A stretch of 64,000 bases of DNA from Candidatus Uhrbacteria bacterium (GTDB lineage: Bacteria; Patescibacteriota; Patescibacteriia; 2-12-FULL-60-25). The stretch spans positions 1 through 64,000 of the forward strand of contig JAUSEV010000048.1 in the NCBI GenBank assembly GCA_030649995.1, read 5' to 3'. Positions 9,175 to 17,429 of this stretch are shown here, in pieces. Every line of letters starts with the position of its first letter. The stretch's first letter is position 1. The translations under genes and the position numbers were made by a program. The notes under the pieces are model-generated. The model had not been told where the DNA came from and made no database searches. It saw nothing but the letters and a program-made list of their open reading frames with translations.

Positions 9175-9563
9175 TACGGGACGTGATGCATGCGGATGCT
9201 TGGTTGTTTTCCGCAAAACAGGCTTGGCAGCATCTGTTTTTTCGTTGGGTCGCCATCGCTTCTCTTTTGTTGGTGATGGTCGGATCAACCTATTTTTTAT
9301 GGAAAGTTGTGCCGATGCGTAAACACCATCCCGCTTTCGTGAGCCACTACAACGTGTATCTTGGCATTGATCAGGTAGGTTCTTGGACATGGGCTTGGAT
9401 TTTACCCGGGGTATGGTTTTTGATCACGTTATTGGATCTCGTGATCGCGTACGGAATTTACCGGACGGATTTTTATTTGGCGGCAAGTTTGTTAATAGTG
9501 GCTTGCGCGTGGGGTTTGCCGTGGATGGGCGCGTTATTCTATCTGACTCTCGTCAATGCGTGA
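9171..9563 (+). CDS. hypothetical membrane protein
   Basis: An unrecognised 130-residue protein with three to four hydrophobic segments (about residues 20-45, 66-90 and 97-128) and a short cytosolic N-terminus. It overlaps the Nfu-domain gene by four bases. A function in Fe-S assembly should not be inferred from this overlap alone. Small proteins of this shape are frequent in reduced CPR genomes. Confidence 0.65.
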   Translation: MIRDVMHADAWLFSAKQAWQHLFFRWVAIASLLLVMVGSTYFLWKVVPMRKHHPAFVSHYNVYLGIDQVGSWTWAWILPGVWFLITLLDLVIAYGIYRTDFYLAASLLIVACAWGLPWMGALFYLTLVNA

Positions 9564-9620
9564 TAGAATGAAACCATAACTGTTGAACTAACCCATGGTC
9601 TATAGTGAGCTTGTCGAACT

Positions 9621-10673
9621 ATGAATGACTCTTTGCTCGTTGCCCGATCCATCGGCATGGCTTCTTTATCCTTTTTGATCGCCGCTTTTTTAATGCCGCT
9701 CCTCATCCGCGTTTTAAAACGTTTGGGAATGGGAAAATCCATTCGAGATGCTGCCAGCGCGCCGGTGATGGCGGCGTTGCACGAAAAAAAGGCCGGAACG
9801 CCAACCATGGGAGGGATGGTTATTTGGGGAACCGTTCTTCTCGTAACGCTTTTGCTTGCGGCTGGATGCCAACTGGCGGGACCCGTGTCGCTTTTATGTC
9901 GCATTTCCTTTCTCTCACGGGGTCAAACATGGTTGCCTTTGGGACTCATGATTGCCGCCGCTCTGATCGGTCTTGTGGATGATTACCTTAATGTCAAACA
10001 TCGTGGTCCAAATGGGGGCGGTTTGCGCATGCGCCAACGTCTTCTTTCTTATATTCTTGTCTCCGCGATCGGGGCATGGTGGTTTTATACCAAACTTGAT
10101 TGGAATCAAATCCATCTTCCTTTTATGGGAACGTTTCAGATCGGTTTGTGGTATGTCCCGTTTTTTATGCTGACCATCACTGCGACCTCTCATTCGGTGA
10201 ATGTCACCGACGGGTTGGATGGCCTTGCCGGAGGAAGTTTGCTCGCCGCCTTTGGCGCTTATGCGGTGATTGCCTGGTCACAAGGACGAACCGATCTCGC
10301 CACTCTTTGTATGGCGATCATCGGCGCGCTCCTGGGATTTTTATGGTTTAACGTCCATCCGGCAAGGGTGTTTATGGGAGATACCGGTTCCATGTCACTC
10401 GGAACGGTTTTAGGCGTGGTGGCTCTTATGACCAACCAACCGTTTTTGCTTTTGGTGATAGGTTTGCCTTTTGTGTTGGAGAGTTTGTCCGTGCTGGTGC
10501 AATGGATCAGCAAGATCACGCGCCATGGGAAAAAGATATTCAAGAGTTCACCTCTCCATCACCATCTGGAAGCCATCGGATGGAGTGAGCCGGCCGTGGT
10601 GATGCGTTTTTGGATGGTATCTTTTGTCTGCGCCGGTTTCGGGGTGGTTCTTGCCATCATTGATCATGCGTAA
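9621..10673 (+). CDS. mraY: phospho-N-acetylmuramoyl-pentapeptide-transferase
   Basis: MraY joins UDP-MurNAc-pentapeptide to undecaprenyl phosphate, giving lipid I at the inner membrane. The 350-residue polytopic protein has GTPTMGG near residue 55, LIGLVDDYLNVKHRG with the catalytic Asp pair, VNVTDGLDGLAGG, and the C-terminal SSPLHHHLEAIGW histidine motif. It heads a cluster with ftsW and murG, a remnant of the dcw cluster; murC, murD and murF are absent here. A repeat-like GTGAGCTTGTCGAACT segment lies just before the start. Confidence 0.96.
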   Translation: MNDSLLVARSIGMASLSFLIAAFLMPLLIRVLKRLGMGKSIRDAASAPVMAALHEKKAGTPTMGGMVIWGTVLLVTLLLAAGCQLAGPVSLLCRISFLSRGQTWLPLGLMIAAALIGLVDDYLNVKHRGPNGGGLRMRQRLLSYILVSAIGAWWFYTKLDWNQIHLPFMGTFQIGLWYVPFFMLTITATSHSVNVTDGLDGLAGGSLLAAFGAYAVIAWSQGRTDLATLCMAIIGALLGFLWFNVHPARVFMGDTGSMSLGTVLGVVALMTNQPFLLLVIGLPFVLESLSVLVQWISKITRHGKKIFKSSPLHHHLEAIGWSEPAVVMRFWMVSFVCAGFGVVLAIIDHA

Positions 10674-10686
10674 AGGAAAAAAAATC

Positions 10687-11799
10687 ATGCCAATCTTTCA
10701 ACGTTTTCGTTCTCTTGATTTTACGATCGTCGTTGGCACGATCGGATTCGTGGCGTTCGGGCTCATCATGTTGATGTCCGCTTCCGGTCCTGCCGCTTTC
10801 CAACAAACGGGCGATAGTTTGTTTTTTGTTAAACGACAAATTCTCTCCGGTATTATTCCCGGTCTCATAGGTTTTTTATTTTTTTCCCTGATGGATTATC
10901 GTCAGTGGCGGTCATGGGCTTTTTTTATTTTTCTTGCCAGTCTCGTGTTGTTGATTTTTGTGTATATCCCGGGCATAGGGATCAAAATTCATGGTTCGCA
11001 CAGCTGGCTTCGTATCGGTTTTTTAACCTTTCAGCCATCGGAGTTGGTTAAATTCACTTTTTTGATTTATTTGGCCGCTTGGTTGGAAAAGCGTCGCGGA
11101 GCATCGGCTCATGATACGCAAACCGGGTTGCTCCCGTTTTTATGCGCCGTGGGCGCGGTCATGTTGCTGCTGATCTTTCAACCGGATACCGGATCCATGG
11201 CCGTGATCGTCGGTATGGCCCTCGCGCTTTATTTTTTATCCGGAGCGCCCATGAGATGGTTTGTTTCTTTGTGTCTCCTGGGAGGGGGATTGTTGGGCTT
11301 GCTCATCAAATTTTCTCCCTATCGCGCCGCGCGTTTTATGACGTTCCTTCATCCGGAACTGGATCCAAAGGGAGTCGGATACCACATCAACCAAGCCGTT
11401 TTAGCCATTGGTTCCGGCGGGTGGTTTGGATTGGGCTATGGCCATTCGCGACAAAAATATTTGTATTTGCCGGAAGTGGCATCCGACTCCATTTCCGCGG
11501 TGATGGGTGAAGAGTTGGGATTTTTGCTTATGATGGTGATCGTCTCGCTGTTTGGTTTTTTGATTTGGCGTTGTTTGAGGATCGCGCGCCAGTCTTCTGA
11601 TCCTTTCGGGATGTATCTGGCATCAGGTGTTGGCATTTGGATTGCGATTCAGTCATTATTGAATGTGGGATCCATGATAGGCCTCTTACCCATCACCGGT
11701 GTGACGCTGCCGTTTATTTCCCACGGCGGATCAGCCATGACCGTGATGCTCTCGGCCATGGGGCTCGTGGCAGGGATTCCGAGGCGCATCAGGCGCTAG
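10687..11799 (+). CDS. ftsW: FtsW/RodA family peptidoglycan glycosyltransferase
   Basis: FtsW is the SEDS-family glycan polymerase of the divisome. About ten TM segments are visible, with family motifs HSWLRIGFLTFQPSELVKFTF, GEELGFLLMM and LLPITGVTLPFISHGGSAM. I chose the ATG at 10687 because AAAGGA precedes it by nine bases and it follows mraY directly; upstream in-frame ATGs lie within mraY. The position between mraY and murG favours FtsW over RodA. The last codons (RRIRR and the TAG stop) fall in the heptamer repeat at 11791-11885. Confidence 0.93.
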   Translation: MPIFQRFRSLDFTIVVGTIGFVAFGLIMLMSASGPAAFQQTGDSLFFVKRQILSGIIPGLIGFLFFSLMDYRQWRSWAFFIFLASLVLLIFVYIPGIGIKIHGSHSWLRIGFLTFQPSELVKFTFLIYLAAWLEKRRGASAHDTQTGLLPFLCAVGAVMLLLIFQPDTGSMAVIVGMALALYFLSGAPMRWFVSLCLLGGGLLGLLIKFSPYRAARFMTFLHPELDPKGVGYHINQAVLAIGSGGWFGLGYGHSRQKYLYLPEVASDSISAVMGEELGFLLMMVIVSLFGFLIWRCLRIARQSSDPFGMYLASGVGIWIAIQSLLNVGSMIGLLPITGVTLPFISHGGSAMTVMLSAMGLVAGIPRRIRR

Positions 11800-11885
11800 G
11801 CACTAGGCGCTAGGCACTAGGCACTAGCTAAAGCCTAATGCCTAAAGCCTAGCGCCTAATGCCTAAAGCCTAAAGCCTAATGCCT
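11791..11885. repeat. heptamer-repeat palindrome spanning the ftsW stop and murG start
   Basis: The left half is a tandem array of CTAGGCA/CTAGGCG units with 7-base spacing. The right half carries the reverse complement as CCTAATG/CCTAAAG/CCTAGCG units, so the whole could fold into a long imperfect hairpin. It supplies the ftsW stop codon and reaches the first possible ATG of murG. Confidence 0.9.
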
Positions 11886-12983
11886 ATGAGAATTCTTTTT
11901 GTTGGTGGTGGAACTCTGGGGCCTGTGACCCCGCTTTTGGCTGTGGCAAAAAAGTTGAAGAAGCTTGAGCCTCATTGGTCGTTTGTGTGGATTGGTACGC
12001 CAAATGGTCCGGAGAAAAAATTAGTGGAGGCTTTGGACATTCTTTTTAAGTCTTTGCCGATCGTTAAGTGGCCCCGCTATCCGAGTTGGCGTTGGCTGAC
12101 ATTTCCATTCGCATGGTTTACGGTTCAGCATCTCGCTCAAACACTGATCCGAGAACTTAAACCTGACGCGATCGTGACCGTTGGAGGATTTACCGCCGTG
12201 CCTGTGATTTATGCCGCGTCGAAAAAACACCTTCCCTGTTTCACGCATCAACTGGATTTGGTGCCCGGTTTGGCGAATAAAAAAATCGCCTCGCTCTGCG
12301 CGAGCGTCACCACTTCTTTTGAATATGAGCGCGCGCCGTTTGGAGATCGGGTGACGGATGAACAAATACCAACACCCACACTTTTTTCTTCATCACATTT
12401 GCCTTCGCGACGTGTTGCCCTGCATCATTTTGGATTGTCTGAGGATAAACCTATCACTCTGATTTTCGGAGGCGGTACAGGCGCGCAGGCGTTGAATGAA
12501 ATGGTGGATCGAACAAGATCAAACTGGCTCAAATTTACACAGGTGATTCATGGGACGGGAATAGGGAAGGGGAGGTCACGGGTTACAGGTGACAGGTTAC
12601 AGGCGGGATATGTGGGGAGGGAATTTTTTAATGATGACATGGCGCTTGCGTATGCGGCGGCGGATCTGATTGTGTGTCGAGGAGGCATGGGAACGTTGTC
12701 GGAACTGGCGGCGCTGAAAAAACCGATGATCATCGTTCCTATGCCAAAGTCGCATCAAGAATTTAATGCCCGCGCATTTGAAGAACGCGGGGCAGCGATC
12801 GTCATCCGACAAGATTCAAAAAAATTCGATGCAGAACTTTTGGCTGCAGCCAAGTTGTTGATCCACGACGAAAAAACCCGACGCGAGATGGGGGAGCGCG
12901 CTCATCAATTTCTCCCCACGGATGACGGAAGCGCGTTTGCCGAGAGAATCATCGAGAAACTGAAAAAGTTAAAAGATTCTTGA
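11886..12983 (+). CDS. murG: UDP-GlcNAc--lipid I N-acetylglucosaminyltransferase
   Basis: MurG adds GlcNAc to lipid I on the inner membrane face, giving lipid II. The GT-B fold is indicated by the N-terminal glycine loop MRILFVGGGTLGPVTP and by the C-terminal donor-site segment CRGGMGTLSELAALKKPMIIVPMPKSHQEFNA. The usual His in the first loop (GGTGGH) is replaced by Pro here. ATG at 11880 or 11886 is possible; I prefer 11886, which begins the conserved MRILFVGG. About residues 230-240 (VTGDRLQ) come from an in-frame heptamer repeat. Confidence 0.93.
   Translation: MRILFVGGGTLGPVTPLLAVAKKLKKLEPHWSFVWIGTPNGPEKKLVEALDILFKSLPIVKWPRYPSWRWLTFPFAWFTVQHLAQTLIRELKPDAIVTVGGFTAVPVIYAASKKHLPCFTHQLDLVPGLANKKIASLCASVTTSFEYERAPFGDRVTDEQIPTPTLFSSSHLPSRRVALHHFGLSEDKPITLIFGGGTGAQALNEMVDRTRSNWLKFTQVIHGTGIGKGRSRVTGDRLQAGYVGREFFNDDMALAYAAADLIVCRGGMGTLSELAALKKPMIIVPMPKSHQEFNARAFEERGAAIVIRQDSKKFDAELLAAAKLLIHDEKTRREMGERAHQFLPTDDGSAFAERIIEKLKKLKDS
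12575..12607. repeat. heptamer repeat inside murG
   Basis: Units GTTACAG, GTGACAG and GTTACAG repeat every seven bases inside the coding sequence and are translated as RVTGDRLQ. A near-identical peptide, QVTGNRLQ, is made by the inverted copy in argS at 45634-45667. Confidence 0.85.
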
Positions 12984-12984
12984 T

Positions 12985-13184
12985 CATCAAAACGCTGTCA
13001 TTCTGAACGCAATTCTATGGAGTGAAGAATCTCCGGATTCGATCGGTCGAAGATCCTTCGTTTCGTCGGACTTCACTCAGGATGACAGAGGATAACGCTA
13101 GTCAGAGCTTCGGAGTATTGGCTAGAAAAAAAACAAAGGTATCAAAAAAGTCCGGTCGGACTTTTTTGATACCTTTGTTTTTTT
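12985..13184. repeat. composite palindromic element (family A core), copy 2, with terminator hairpin
   Basis: The family A core at 12995-13088 is in inverted orientation relative to copy 1. It is followed by a short spacer and a 23-bp hairpin at 13131-13180. The same core-plus-hairpin arrangement occurs at 48480-48716. With the flank up to 13340 it accounts for the whole gap after murG; no other gene is visible there. Confidence 0.85.
13131..13184 (+). terminator. strong 23-bp hairpin terminator
   Basis: A perfect 23-bp stem (ACAAAGGTATCAAAAAAGTC and complement) with a four-base loop GGTC is followed by a T run. It would end the mraY-ftsW-murG transcript, and as a palindrome could work in both directions. 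An identical hairpin is at 48660-48709. Confidence 0.85.
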
Positions 13185-13339
13185 GATCAATCACTTCGTT
13201 ACAAAGTCACATAAAAAGAATAATAAAAACAGTCATCGAAAAACATTTGACGACCGCAGCAAATCATTGCAGGATGGATCATCCGATGGATCCAGTTGAT
13301 CTGTTGGCGCACTTTTTCACTCAAACAACGGAGGCTATC

Positions 13340-14365
13340 ATGGCAAAGAAAAGGGCATTAGCCTTGTCTGCGCCGGCGGCTCTGGCGCGAGAGGCGGATC
13401 CCACGGGTGAGAGGAGCAAACTGCTCGCTCTGTGCGGCGAACCGGAGACGCTGCCTCGATGGTGGGAAGTCAGAAAAGTGATGAACAATACCTCGCTCTG
13501 TAAGGATCCCGCCTGTCTACACGTCCCATTGCTGAACGTTCCGTGGCTCAGCCTGATTGGACTGCAAGCCATCATCGTAGGTCTTCTTGCCGGTTTTAGC
13601 CTCAGCAATTTCTCTATTCTGGTTCTTTTTATCTTTCCGGAGACTTATCTTTTGCGGCTCTTAAATTGGCGTTTGCATCGCCGACAACTGGAGGCTAAGC
13701 GGATGGAACTGCTCGCGCAGGCTCCGGACAAAGCTCTGCAGCTCCTGGGTCTGCGATGGCGACTGCTGAAGGAAGATCTTCTGGAAGACAACCGATCTCA
13801 AGTCGGACATCACTCAACTCTCGCGAGAGTGTGCGACTGGTTTGAGACCCAACTCGACATCCTGATTGATGAAGCTGATGGTTTTCGGGTGGGAGCAAAA
13901 AAGATGGGGGGAGAATCAAGCGAGATGCACTCCCAACTCCTCGCGGCCGAAGCTCAAGTCGAAGTCTTGCTTACCCGTTTGAGCGAAAGCCTGGAACGAT
14001 TCAACGGTTTCAGCCGTCTGATCAAGCGTTTGCACGCGCATATCCAGCAGGCGATCAATCATTTCACGATCATGCTGAATGAGCAGCGAGGGTTGGCGGA
14101 ACGGTTCACGAAGCTGGAGGCGTTACAAGGTGGTGGCTGGGATCAAGCGTCTGCAGAGATTCTCGGTGCAGTCGAACCCATGCTTGCGGATCTGCCGCCG
14201 TTTTTTGAAGCGTTGGCGAGACTCGAGCGTTGCGGCAAGCGACTTCGATCAGGCGTGGATAAACTAAGAGAGATGGATGCGTCTCAAACGCTTCTCACGC
14301 AGCTTCAAGCGTTTGACGAGGTGATAGAAGAAGCCGAAGAAATGCTTGATCCCGAGCAGACGTAG
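13340..14365 (+). CDS. hypothetical membrane-anchored coiled-coil protein
   Basis: I do not recognise this 341-residue protein. A hydrophobic pair of segments (about residues 70-110, LIGLQAIIVGLLAGFSLSNF and following) precedes a long helical region rich in Glu, Leu, Arg and Gln that looks coiled-coil. GGAGG lies five bases before the ATG at 13340, a much stronger ribosome-binding site than most genes here have; the frame is open upstream to 13247. A TTGACG box at 13247-13252 may be its promoter, and it has its own terminator. Confidence 0.75.
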   Translation: MAKKRALALSAPAALAREADPTGERSKLLALCGEPETLPRWWEVRKVMNNTSLCKDPACLHVPLLNVPWLSLIGLQAIIVGLLAGFSLSNFSILVLFIFPETYLLRLLNWRLHRRQLEAKRMELLAQAPDKALQLLGLRWRLLKEDLLEDNRSQVGHHSTLARVCDWFETQLDILIDEADGFRVGAKKMGGESSEMHSQLLAAEAQVEVLLTRLSESLERFNGFSRLIKRLHAHIQQAINHFTIMLNEQRGLAERFTKLEALQGGGWDQASAEILGAVEPMLADLPPFFEALARLERCGKRLRSGVDKLREMDASQTLLTQLQAFDEVIEEAEEMLDPEQT

Positions 14366-14398
14366 CACGAACCTTCGATCGATCTTCCGATCTTCTCT

Positions 14399-14422
14399 AA
14401 AGCGGCATCCCCCGCTTTTTTT
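14399..14422 (+). terminator. intrinsic terminator after the coiled-coil protein gene
   Basis: AAAGCGG and CCGCTTT form a 7-bp stem around a 6-base loop, ending in seven T residues, 34 bases after the stop codon. The downstream sequence TTATTCTCTTTTAGGGTCAATAC is also found after the terminator at 35395-35420, where another composite repeat begins. Confidence 0.85.
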
Positions 14423-14428
14423 ATTCTC

Positions 14429-14606
14429 TTTTAGGGTCAATACTCCGCAGCTTGCTGCGTGAGCCATCTGTCATCCTGAGTGAAGTCCGACGAAACGAAG
14501 GATCTTCGATCGGAGCCGAAGATTCTTCACTCCATAGAATTGCGTTCAGAATGACAGCATTTGGGTTGAATGGTGCTACCCCGTCAGCTCTGCGGCTTTT
14601 TTATGT
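14429..14606. repeat. composite palindromic element (family A core), copy 3
   Basis: The core at 14468-14557 matches copy 5 at 35463-35556, including outer flanks GCTTGCTGCGTGAGCCAT and TACCCCGTCAGCTCTGC. It starts directly at the T-tract of the terminator upstream. No ORF is carried. Confidence 0.85.
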
Positions 14607-14657
14607 GGAAATAATGCCCATTTTTTGCGAAATTTATTACAAATCGACTCATAACCC

Positions 14658-14688
14658 TTGACAAAATTCCGGTTTTCGTGCATCCTAT
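14658..14688 (+). promoter_or_regulatory. probable sigma-70 promoter of the 14.7-kb orphan gene
   Basis: TTGACA at 14658-14663 is followed after 17 bases by CATCCT, or after 19 bases by TCCTAT. The -35 is consensus and the -10 weak. Transcription would begin about 40 bases before the ATG at 14730. Confidence 0.6.
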
Positions 14689-14729
14689 TAACCACAACAG
14701 CCCTTCAACGGGCAAACAAGGAGGTTCCC

Positions 14730-15131
14730 ATGCGGCAGGCAAACGGTCCCCCGAAGCAGCACACCTTCCTCGTTTCCATCCTCGTCGCGACGCTCCTCTC
14801 CGTGATCGGCTTCACCAACCCCGACCCGTCGACGATCGTCGCCGACAACGTGGTCACGGCGAGCGCCGACGAGACGACCCCGCCGCCGATCTTCACCGAC
14901 ACCGGCGGCGAGGACGTCACCAAGGAGGCGGCCAATACCAGCCACTACGACCCGGCGGCCGCCATCAACCACCCGACCGAGACCGACGGCGCCTACGCCC
15001 TCACCCTCTGGCGGCGCATCGGCATCGACCGGCCCATCAGCACCGACAGCAACATCGCTCCCACCGCGCGGCACCTCACCGCCTCCGCCACCGCGCGCGC
15101 CTCGCCGCCGATGCGGCCGCTCCTCACCTGA
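14730..15131 (+). CDS. hypothetical small protein, probably exported or membrane-anchored
   Basis: This 133-residue protein is unrecognised. An N-terminal hydrophobic helix (HTFLVSILVATLLSVIGF, about residues 10-27) resembles a signal peptide or anchor. The rest is rich in Thr, Ala, Asp and Pro with no visible motif. AAGGAGG lies six bases before the ATG. The coding sequence is much more GC-rich than its neighbours, suggesting foreign origin or special selection. It has its own promoter and terminator. Confidence 0.65.
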   Translation: MRQANGPPKQHTFLVSILVATLLSVIGFTNPDPSTIVADNVVTASADETTPPPIFTDTGGEDVTKEAANTSHYDPAAAINHPTETDGAYALTLWRRIGIDRPISTDSNIAPTARHLTASATARASPPMRPLLT

Positions 15132-15194
15132 CCGGCAGCGCGGCCATTCATCAATCAATGGTGATAGATGGATGGCCGCGCAAACTCTCTACTC

Positions 15195-15227
15195 GAACCC
15201 CCGACACGATCTCGTGTTCGGGGGTTC
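15195..15227 (+). terminator. hairpin terminator of the 14.7-kb orphan gene
   Basis: GAACCCCCGA and TCGGGGGTTC form a strong GC-rich stem with an interior ACGA/TCGT extension, followed by TTCAATTTATTT. The T-tract is interrupted, but the position 60 bases after the stop supports a terminator. Confidence 0.7.
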
Positions 15228-15262
15228 TTCAATTTATTTAGGGTTTCAGCCAAATGACCCTC

Positions 15263-15374
15263 GGTCATTCCCTTGAAGAAGGGAATCCAGCGGCCGAATA
15301 AAAAAGGTTATGAGCTCCTGTACCTTCATAACCCTTTTATTTCATAGCTAGATTCCCGCCTACGCGGGAATGAC
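15263..15374. repeat. pair of family C palindromes flanking a hairpin
   Basis: GTCATTCCC-TTGAAGAA-GGGAATCCA at the left and GATTCCCGCC-TACGCGGGAATGAC at the right enclose a hairpin, AAAAGGTTATGA/TCATAACCCTTTT at about 15302-15338. The layout (two repeats around a terminator-like hairpin) recalls the family A composites. It occupies most of the gap before bipA. Confidence 0.75.
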
Positions 15375-15478
15375 ACAGGGGGGGGGCTGTCAGCACACAC
15401 TCATTGGAAACCCCTTGGATATCCATAAGGACAACCTGCTGAACACTTAGAGGACATCCTGGCCGCGACTACAATTTA

Positions 15479-15507
15479 TTGACACCATTCTCAAAATTCG
15501 ATATGAT
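15479..15507 (+). promoter_or_regulatory. sigma-70 promoter of bipA, near-leaderless
   Basis: TTGACA (15479-15484), a 17-base spacer and TATGAT (15502-15507) form an almost perfect promoter. The expected start near 15513-15515 is only two to four bases before the bipA ATG at 15517, implying a nearly leaderless mRNA without a Shine-Dalgarno site. Confidence 0.85.
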
Positions 15508-15516
15508 CCTGCCCTC

Positions 15517-17346
15517 ATGACAGACATCCGAAATATCGCGCTCATCGCTCACGTTGACCATGGGAAAACCACCTTGGCTGATTCGTTATTGAAACAATCC
15601 GATACGTTTAAGGAACGTGGACTTGAGGGTGAAACGATTCTTGATTCCAACGAATTGGAACGCGAACGGGGCATTACCATCTTGGCAAAAAATGTGGCGG
15701 TCATGTACAACGGCACAAAAATCAACATTGTTGATACTCCGGGTCACGCGGATTTTGGCGGTGAGGTCGAACGCATTATGAATTTGGTTGATGGCGCGCT
15801 TTTGTTGGTTGACGCCAAAGAAGGACCCATGCCGCAAACACGTTTTGTGTTGCGCAAAGCCATTCAAGCTGGACACCGCATTATTCTCGTCATCAATAAA
15901 ATTGATAAGCCGGATGCTCGGCCGGATTGGGTTTTGAATCAAACCTTTGATTTGTTTGTAACGCTCGGCGCATCCGATCGCCAACAAGATTTTCCCGTGA
16001 TTTACGCGTCCGCCAAACAGGGCAAGGCCGGACTGGAGGATGATCTTTCTAAAATGACAAACATCAAGCCTCTTTTTGAAACGATCATCAAAGAAATTCC
16101 GGCACCGGTCGTTGACGCTTCCGCTCCGCTTCAAGTTTCCGTCGCAAACATCAATTATGACAACTATAAAGGAAAGATGGCGACCGGACGCGTTGTACGA
16201 GGAACATTTCGACCCGGTGCGGTTATGTGGATCAATCGTGAAGGTAAGATGGTTCCAGCCAAGATCGCGAGCTTGATGGGTTTTATGGGGATGAACCGCA
16301 TTGAAGTCGCGGAAGCCAAGGCCGGAGACATTGTGGCGTTTGCCGGCATTCCGGAAATCAATATCGGTGAGACCGTGGCCGATCTCGAGAAGCCGGAAGC
16401 GTTGCCAATCATTCAAATCGAAGAGCCTACCGTCAAAATGACGTTTGGCGTGAATACCTCTCCATTTGCGGGACAAGAAGGCCAATTTACCACCTCGCGC
16501 AACATCAAAGAACGTTTGGAACGTGAACTGCAAAACGATGTGGCGCTTCGAGTCGAACCCGGCACAGGTGACGGAACATTTATCGTCTCCGGCCGTGGAG
16601 AATTGCATCTCGCGATTTTGATCGAGCGCATGCGTCGCGAGGGTTTTGAGTTGCAAGCGTCGCGTCCGCAAGTCATCATGAAAAAATCCGCCAGCGGTGA
16701 GCTTGCCGAACCGTTTGAGGAAGTTTCGATCGAATGCCCGGAAAACGCGAGCGGATCAGTCATCGAAAAAATGGGACGACGCAAGGGCGAAATGCAAGAT
16801 ATGCGTGTCGACCCTTCGACAGGCTCAGGGCAAGCCACAGCGTATCTGCAATTTATGATTCCCACGCGCGGGCTCATCGGTTATCGCACGGAATTTATGA
16901 TGGACACGCGGGGGCAGGGGATTATCAACTCAATTTTTCTCGGGTATCAACCGTTTATCGGAACCATCGAAACTTCGCCTCACGGTTCGTTGATTTCCTT
17001 TGAAACGGGCGAATCAAACAGCTACGGTCTTCAAGCCGCTCAAGAACGAGGACAACTGTTTATCGGTCCCAACGTAAAGGTTTATCAAGGGATGGTGATC
17101 GGCCAAAATGCCAAACCGGAAGATTTGGAAGTAAACGTGTGCAAGGAAAAGAAACTTTCCAACATGCGTTCCAAGGGTGACGGAGTGGCGGAAGGATTGA
17201 CCACGCCGAGAAACATGAGTTTGGAGGAAGCGCTCGAATATCTTGGCGATGATGAACTCTTGGAAGTCACGCCGAAAAGTCTCCGAGTGCGCAAACAATT
17301 TTTGAAAAATTTTGAGAGAAAGAGGGCGGAACAATCGGCAAACTGA
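15517..17346 (+). CDS. typA: translational GTPase TypA/BipA
   Basis: BipA is a ribosome-binding GTPase used in stress adaptation and 50S assembly. The G domain shows G1 HVDHGKTT near residues 12-19, G3 [14 protein letters not shown] and G4 [12 protein letters not shown]. Domain III, the EF-G-like domain V and the BipA-specific C-terminal domain follow; the length of 609 residues is normal. Residues about 432-439 (DPSTGSGQ) come from a CCTTCGACAGGCTCAGGGC-type repeat inserted in frame. The promoter gives a nearly leaderless transcript. Confidence 0.95.
   Translation: MTDIRNIALIAHVDHGKTTLADSLLKQSDTFKERGLEGETILDSNELERERGITILAKNVAVMYNGTKINIVDTPGHADFGGEVERIMNLVDGALLLVDAKEGPMPQTRFVLRKAIQAGHRIILVINKIDKPDARPDWVLNQTFDLFVTLGASDRQQDFPVIYASAKQGKAGLEDDLSKMTNIKPLFETIIKEIPAPVVDASAPLQVSVANINYDNYKGKMATGRVVRGTFRPGAVMWINREGKMVPAKIASLMGFMGMNRIEVAEAKAGDIVAFAGIPEINIGETVADLEKPEALPIIQIEEPTVKMTFGVNTSPFAGQEGQFTTSRNIKERLERELQNDVALRVEPGTGDGTFIVSGRGELHLAILIERMRREGFELQASRPQVIMKKSASGELAEPFEEVSIECPENASGSVIEKMGRRKGEMQDMRVDPSTGSGQATAYLQFMIPTRGLIGYRTEFMMDTRGQGIINSIFLGYQPFIGTIETSPHGSLISFETGESNSYGLQAAQERGQLFIGPNVKVYQGMVIGQNAKPEDLEVNVCKEKKLSNMRSKGDGVAEGLTTPRNMSLEEALEYLGDDELLEVTPKSLRVRKQFLKNFERKRAEQSAN
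16812..16834. repeat. short CTTCGACAGGCTCAGGGC-type repeat inside bipA
   Basis: This 23-base segment belongs to a repeat type seen in many bacterial genomes. Here it encodes PSTGSGQA in a variable loop of BipA. A related GTGAGCTTGTCGAACT segment lies before mraY at about 9605. Confidence 0.6.
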
Positions 17347-17420
17347 AACCTCTCTAACTCCCCTTATCAGGGGAGGATATGAGCGATCTTAAACCCCCTG
17401 ATAAGGGGGCAGGGGGTTTC
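17347..17420. repeat. family D palindromic repeat between bipA and the protease gene
   Basis: CCCCTTATCAGGGG and CCCCCTGATAAGGGGG arms flanked by ACCTCT and GGGGGTTTCC, matching the element inside uvrB. It lies between convergent genes and may act as a bidirectional terminator-like hairpin. Confidence 0.85.
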
Positions 17421-17429
17421 CTGTAAGTT

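Noticed and set aside
11791-11885. CRISPR-like array from short regular repeats
   Set aside because: The units are seven bases in direct contact with no spacers, and no cas genes are present.
14688-15241. Long ORFs in all frames across the GC-rich orphan gene
   Set aside because: They result from GC-rich sequence with few stops. Only the frame with AAGGAGG before the ATG at 14730 is supported.
15586-16671. 361-codon minus-strand ORF opposite bipA
   Set aside because: It is antisense to a well-supported GTPase gene and its protein has no recognisable motif.
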